NCBI RefSeq assembly: GCF_017654505.1
Contig: NC_054538.1
Span: forward strand, 27,637,743 to 27,701,742
Length of the DNA stretch: 64,000 nt
Source of the DNA: Polyodon spathula
Lineage: Eukaryota > Chordata > Actinopteri > Acipenseriformes > Polyodontidae
Reading direction: 5' to 3'
The position numbers and the translations under genes are program-made. The notes under the pieces are model-generated. The model saw only the letters and a program-made list of their open reading frames with translations, was not told the origin of the DNA and ran no database searches. The stretch's first letter is position 1, and each line of letters opens with the position of its first letter. Below, one piece after another: positions 61,240 to 64,000 of the stretch.

Positions 61240-61660
61240 GGGCTCCTGAGTAGCGCATCCAGTAAAAGCATTCGTGTAGAGTGCAGGATGCATCCTATAG
61301 TCTGGAAGTCGCAGGTTCAACTCCAAGGGGGCGGCGCACATTTGGCCAAGCGTTGCCCAGGGATATGGAGACTTAGGTCGGCCAGGGTGTCCTCGGCTCA
61401 CTGCGCACCAGCCACCTGCGGGGTTTGCCTGTAAGCTGTCCAGGGCTGCATTGACTTCTGACGCTGTAGCTCTGGGTGGCTGCATGGTGAGTCTGCACTG
61501 TGTAAAAAAGCGGGCGGCTAATGGCACATGCTTCGGAGGACAGTGTGTGATTGTCTTTGCTCCCCCCGGGTGGTAGCATTGAGCCAAGCCTAAAAATAAC
61601 TGGACACTAAATTGGGGAGAAAATAAAAAAAAAAACTAATTGACGACTACTAAATAAATA
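61240..61660 (+). mobile_element. tRNA-derived SINE, about 420 bp
   Basis: It starts GGGCTCCTGAGTAGCGCATCC, a tRNA-like head with an A-box-like TAGCGCATCCAGTAAAAG. A B box GGTTCAACTCC lies at 61314-61324. A GC-rich body (GGGGGCGGCGCACATTTGGC, GTCCTCGGCTCACTGCGCACC, GCTTCGGAGGACAG) follows. The tail reads CTAAAAATAACTGGACA.., AAATTGGGGAGAAAATAAAA and an A/AAAT-rich end. It is transcribed, if at all, by RNA polymerase III and mobilised by a partner LINE. This type is abundant in several non-teleost and other fish genomes as far as I recall. No clean target duplication was identified. Confidence 0.8.
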
Positions 61661-61912
61661 AAAATAAATAATAGAGAACTAATTTGACAATTAGCTTCCT
61701 TACAATACACGTTGTTACAGTACAGTTTTCTTTGCACAACCATTCAGAGTGGCTTGCAAGGCCTTTCTGTTTTCAAGATTAGTTTACCTTTGCTTCCATA
61801 AAAAACAGACACAAATGAAAAGGTCAATCAAAATTGTATGCAATTTGTCTATTTCTGTTGGAAGTACTGCTTGTAATTGAATTGCTATAGAATGACCTAC
61901 CAACTCAACATA
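61661..61912. other. Short spacer between SINE and Tc1 element
   Basis: No feature seen. It ends with the TA target dinucleotide at 61911-61912. Confidence 0.6.
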
Positions 61913-63415
61913 CACTGAACAAAAATGTAAACGCAACATGCAACAATTTCAAAGATTTTTACTGAGTTAGAGTTCAAATAAGGAAATCAGTCTATTGAAA
62001 TAAATTCATTAGGCCCTAATCTATGAATTTCACATGACTGGGAATACAGATATGCATCTATTGGTCACAGATACCTTAAAAAAAAAAAAAAAAGGTAGGG
62101 ACGTGGATCAGAAAACCAGTCAGTATCTGGTGTGACCACCATTTGCCTCATGCAGCGCGACACATCTCCTTCGCATAGAGTTGATCAGGCTGTTGATTGT
62201 GGCCTGTAGAATGTTGTCCCACTCCTCTTCAATGGCTGTGTGAAGTTGCTGGATATTGGCGGGAACGCTGTTGTACATGTCGATCCAGAGCATCCAAAAC
62301 ATGCTCAATGGGTGGCATGTCTGGTGAGCATGCAGACCATGGAAGAAGTGGGCCATTTTCAGCTTCCAGGAATTGTGTACAGATCCTTGCGAAATGGGGC
62401 CGTGCATTATCATGCTGAAACATGAGGTGATGGCGGTGGATGAATGGCATGACAATGGGCCTCAGGATCTCGTCACAGTATCTCTGTGCATTCAAATTGC
62501 CATCGATAAAATGCAATTGTGTTCGTTGTCCATAGCTTATGCCTGCCCATGAAATAACCCCACCGCCACCATGGGGCACTCTGTTCACAACGTTGACATC
62601 AGCAAACCGCTCACCCACACGACGCCATACACGCTGTCTGCCATCTGCCCGGTACAGTTGAAACCAGGATTCATCCGTGAAGAGCACACTTCTCCCAAGT
62701 GTCAGTGGCAATCGAAGGTGAGCATTTGCCCACTGAAGTCGGTTACGACGCCGAACTGCAGTCAAGACCCTGGTGAAGACGACGAGCACGCAGATGAGCT
62801 TCCCTGAGACAGTTTCTGACAGTTTGTGCAGAAATTCTTCGGTTGTGCAAACCCAGTTTCAGCAGCTGTCTGAGTGGCTGGTCTCAGACGATCCCACAGG
62901 TGAAGAAGCTGGATGTGGAGGTCCTGGGCTGGCGTGGTTACACGTGGTCTGCTGTTGTGAGGCCGGTTGGACGCACTGCCAAATTCTCTAAAACGACGTT
63001 GGAGGCGGCTTATGGTAGAGAAATGAACATTCAATTCTCTGGCAACAGCTCTGGTGGACATTCCTGCAGTCAGCATGCCAATTGCACGCTCCCTCAAAAC
63101 TTGAGACATCTGTGGCATTGTGTTGTGTGGCAAAACTGCACATTTTAGAGTGGCCTTTTATTGTCACCAGCACAAGGTGCACCTGTGTAATAATCATGCT
63201 GTTTAATCAGCTTCTTAATATGCCTCACCTGTCAGGTGGATGGATTATCTTGGCAAAGGAGAAATGCTCACTAACAGGGATGTAAACACATTTGTGAACA
63301 TAAATTGGGAGAAATAATCTTTTTATGCATATGGAAAATTTATTGGATCTTTTATTTCAGCTCATGAAACATAGAACCAACACTTTATATGTTGTGCTTA
63401 TATTTTTGTTCAGTG
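61913..63415 (-). mobile_element. Tc1-like DNA transposon, nearly complete, 1503 bp
   Basis: Both ends carry CACTGAACAAAAAT(G/A)TAA as inverted termini, flanked by TA at 61911-61912 and 63416-63417, the TA duplication of Tc1/mariner insertion. The ends stay alike for about 20-28 bp. The single transposase region is on the minus strand. Size, ends and protein match a Tc1-like family very common in fish. A poly-A run of 15 A near 62079-62093 lies in the 3' untranslated part. The transposase is broken, so the copy could move only with help from elsewhere. Confidence 0.93.
62120..63133 (-). pseudogene. Tc1-like transposase, frameshifted
   Basis: A DDE transposase that would cut and paste the element via its inverted ends. 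It is read in three main pieces. The N-terminus (63133 down to about 62855) has the helix-turn-helix [20 protein letters not shown] and the [11 protein letters not shown] linker. A middle piece (within 62229-62789) has the first catalytic Asp in LFTDESWFQLY, the second in QHDNARPH and the Glu in PPIEHVLD. The C-terminus (within 62120-62455) has ANIQQLHTAIEEEWDN and ends HEANGGHTRY before a stop. At least three frame changes separate these, near 62850, near 62780 and near 62260-62290. The catalytic residues are still present. The start chosen is the upstream Met in MPHNTMPQM; the second Met is equally possible. Confidence 0.92.
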
Positions 63416-64000
63416 TATAATCTAAAGCAGCCCACATGTGTCTTCTTTATTTTAATCTGCATTTAAACATAAATACATCTGCAGTTCTTATTACTTCAAC
63501 CCTATGTCATAAAATACTACAAAAAGGATGCCCTTATTTTGAGCAATAAATTGCCACCTGACCATGGGCACTTATTAACATATATATTGTTTCACACATG
63601 TGGTCTGTTTTGACCTCATTCAATATCCTATCCGAACTGAATAGCCAAACTCAGGAAGTGCTGTTGAAACAGGCTCAAATGTTTGACTGTTCTTGACATC
63701 TGGAAGGGTATTAAAACCTTGTGTCTACTTAAAAATCCTTTGAGTTTGGGTGTTATTATTGGGATTAATTAAACTCAAGCACGTGGAAAATTAAAATAAC
63801 ACATGAAATCATACTGGACTACTAACTCACATTTTTAGGTTGCTATTTTTAGGTTGCTTATTTTTAATACATTTTACACCAGAGAACAAAAGTAGAATAA
63901 TAACTCAAGTTTTTATTGTACATATTTGCATGTAAGCAAATTAATTAATTAATACATAAATGAATACATAATTGTAACTTTTAAATGGAATTTAAATTGG
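63416..64000. other. Non-coding flank
   Basis: AT-rich sequence after the Tc1 element. A short TTTTTAGGTTGCT duplication occurs near 63832-63858. No gene is supported. Confidence 0.5.

Noticed and set aside
61240..61330. Functional tRNA gene on the plus strand
   Set aside because: The head belongs to a 420-bp SINE with body and A-rich tail; no proper cloverleaf is formed.

Overview
This window reads as a gene-free stretch of a vertebrate nuclear genome, most likely from a ray-finned fish. The basis is AT-rich, intron- or intergenic-like DNA with long (TA)n, (CA)n and (AAT)n microsatellites. It also holds a Tc1-like transposon close to a very common fish family, two kinds of tRNA-derived SINE, hAT and possible Harbinger miniature elements, CR1/L2-like and RTE-like LINE fragments, and a Ty3/gypsy element. 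My recollection of the SINE and LTR types points to a non-teleost such as a sturgeon or paddlefish, but that is inference. I found no host protein-coding exon, rRNA, functional tRNA or bacterial-style gene that I can defend.

Layout. 0-3.3 kb: two small foldback elements and a decayed LINE reverse transcriptase. 7.3-9.8 kb: a Ty3/gypsy retrotransposon with a 5' LTR, broken gag, nucleocapsid and protease, then an integrase end followed by a reverse-transcriptase piece, which is the wrong order. 12.4-14.3 kb: a SINE fragment and a solo LTR. 16.4-18.8 kb: unidentified decayed coding stretches ahead of an LTR-like segment, perhaps an endogenous retrovirus. 19.1-19.5 kb: a dead Tc1 transposase with part of it in inverted orientation. 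23.7-25.4 kb: an 810-bp inverted-repeat DNA element containing 45 consecutive G, then another LTR-like segment.

31.4-34 kb: a cluster of microsatellites and a GC-richer composite repeat built of related units in direct and inverted orientation, which I cannot classify. 35.5 kb: three perfect nuclear-receptor half-sites. 36.7-49.5 kb: a hAT-like element, a SINE, two related solo LTRs, an RTE LINE 3' end and hairpins. 50.8-51.2 kb and 59.0-60.1 kb: two copies of one dispersed repeat whose internal 48-bp unit is present about twice in the first and 17 times in the second. 52-56.7 kb: a solo LTR with an intact 5-bp target duplication, a possible Harbinger element and nested hAT-type miniature elements. 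61.2-63.4 kb: a tRNA-derived SINE and a nearly complete Tc1 element whose transposase is broken by frameshifts.

Nothing here acts as a pathway. The window is a record of successive transposon insertions. The best candidates for something undescribed are the variable-copy 48-bp repeat family (50.8 and 59 kb) and the composite foldback repeat at 32.3-33.9 kb. Element boundaries are approximate unless a target duplication or terminal repeat is cited.
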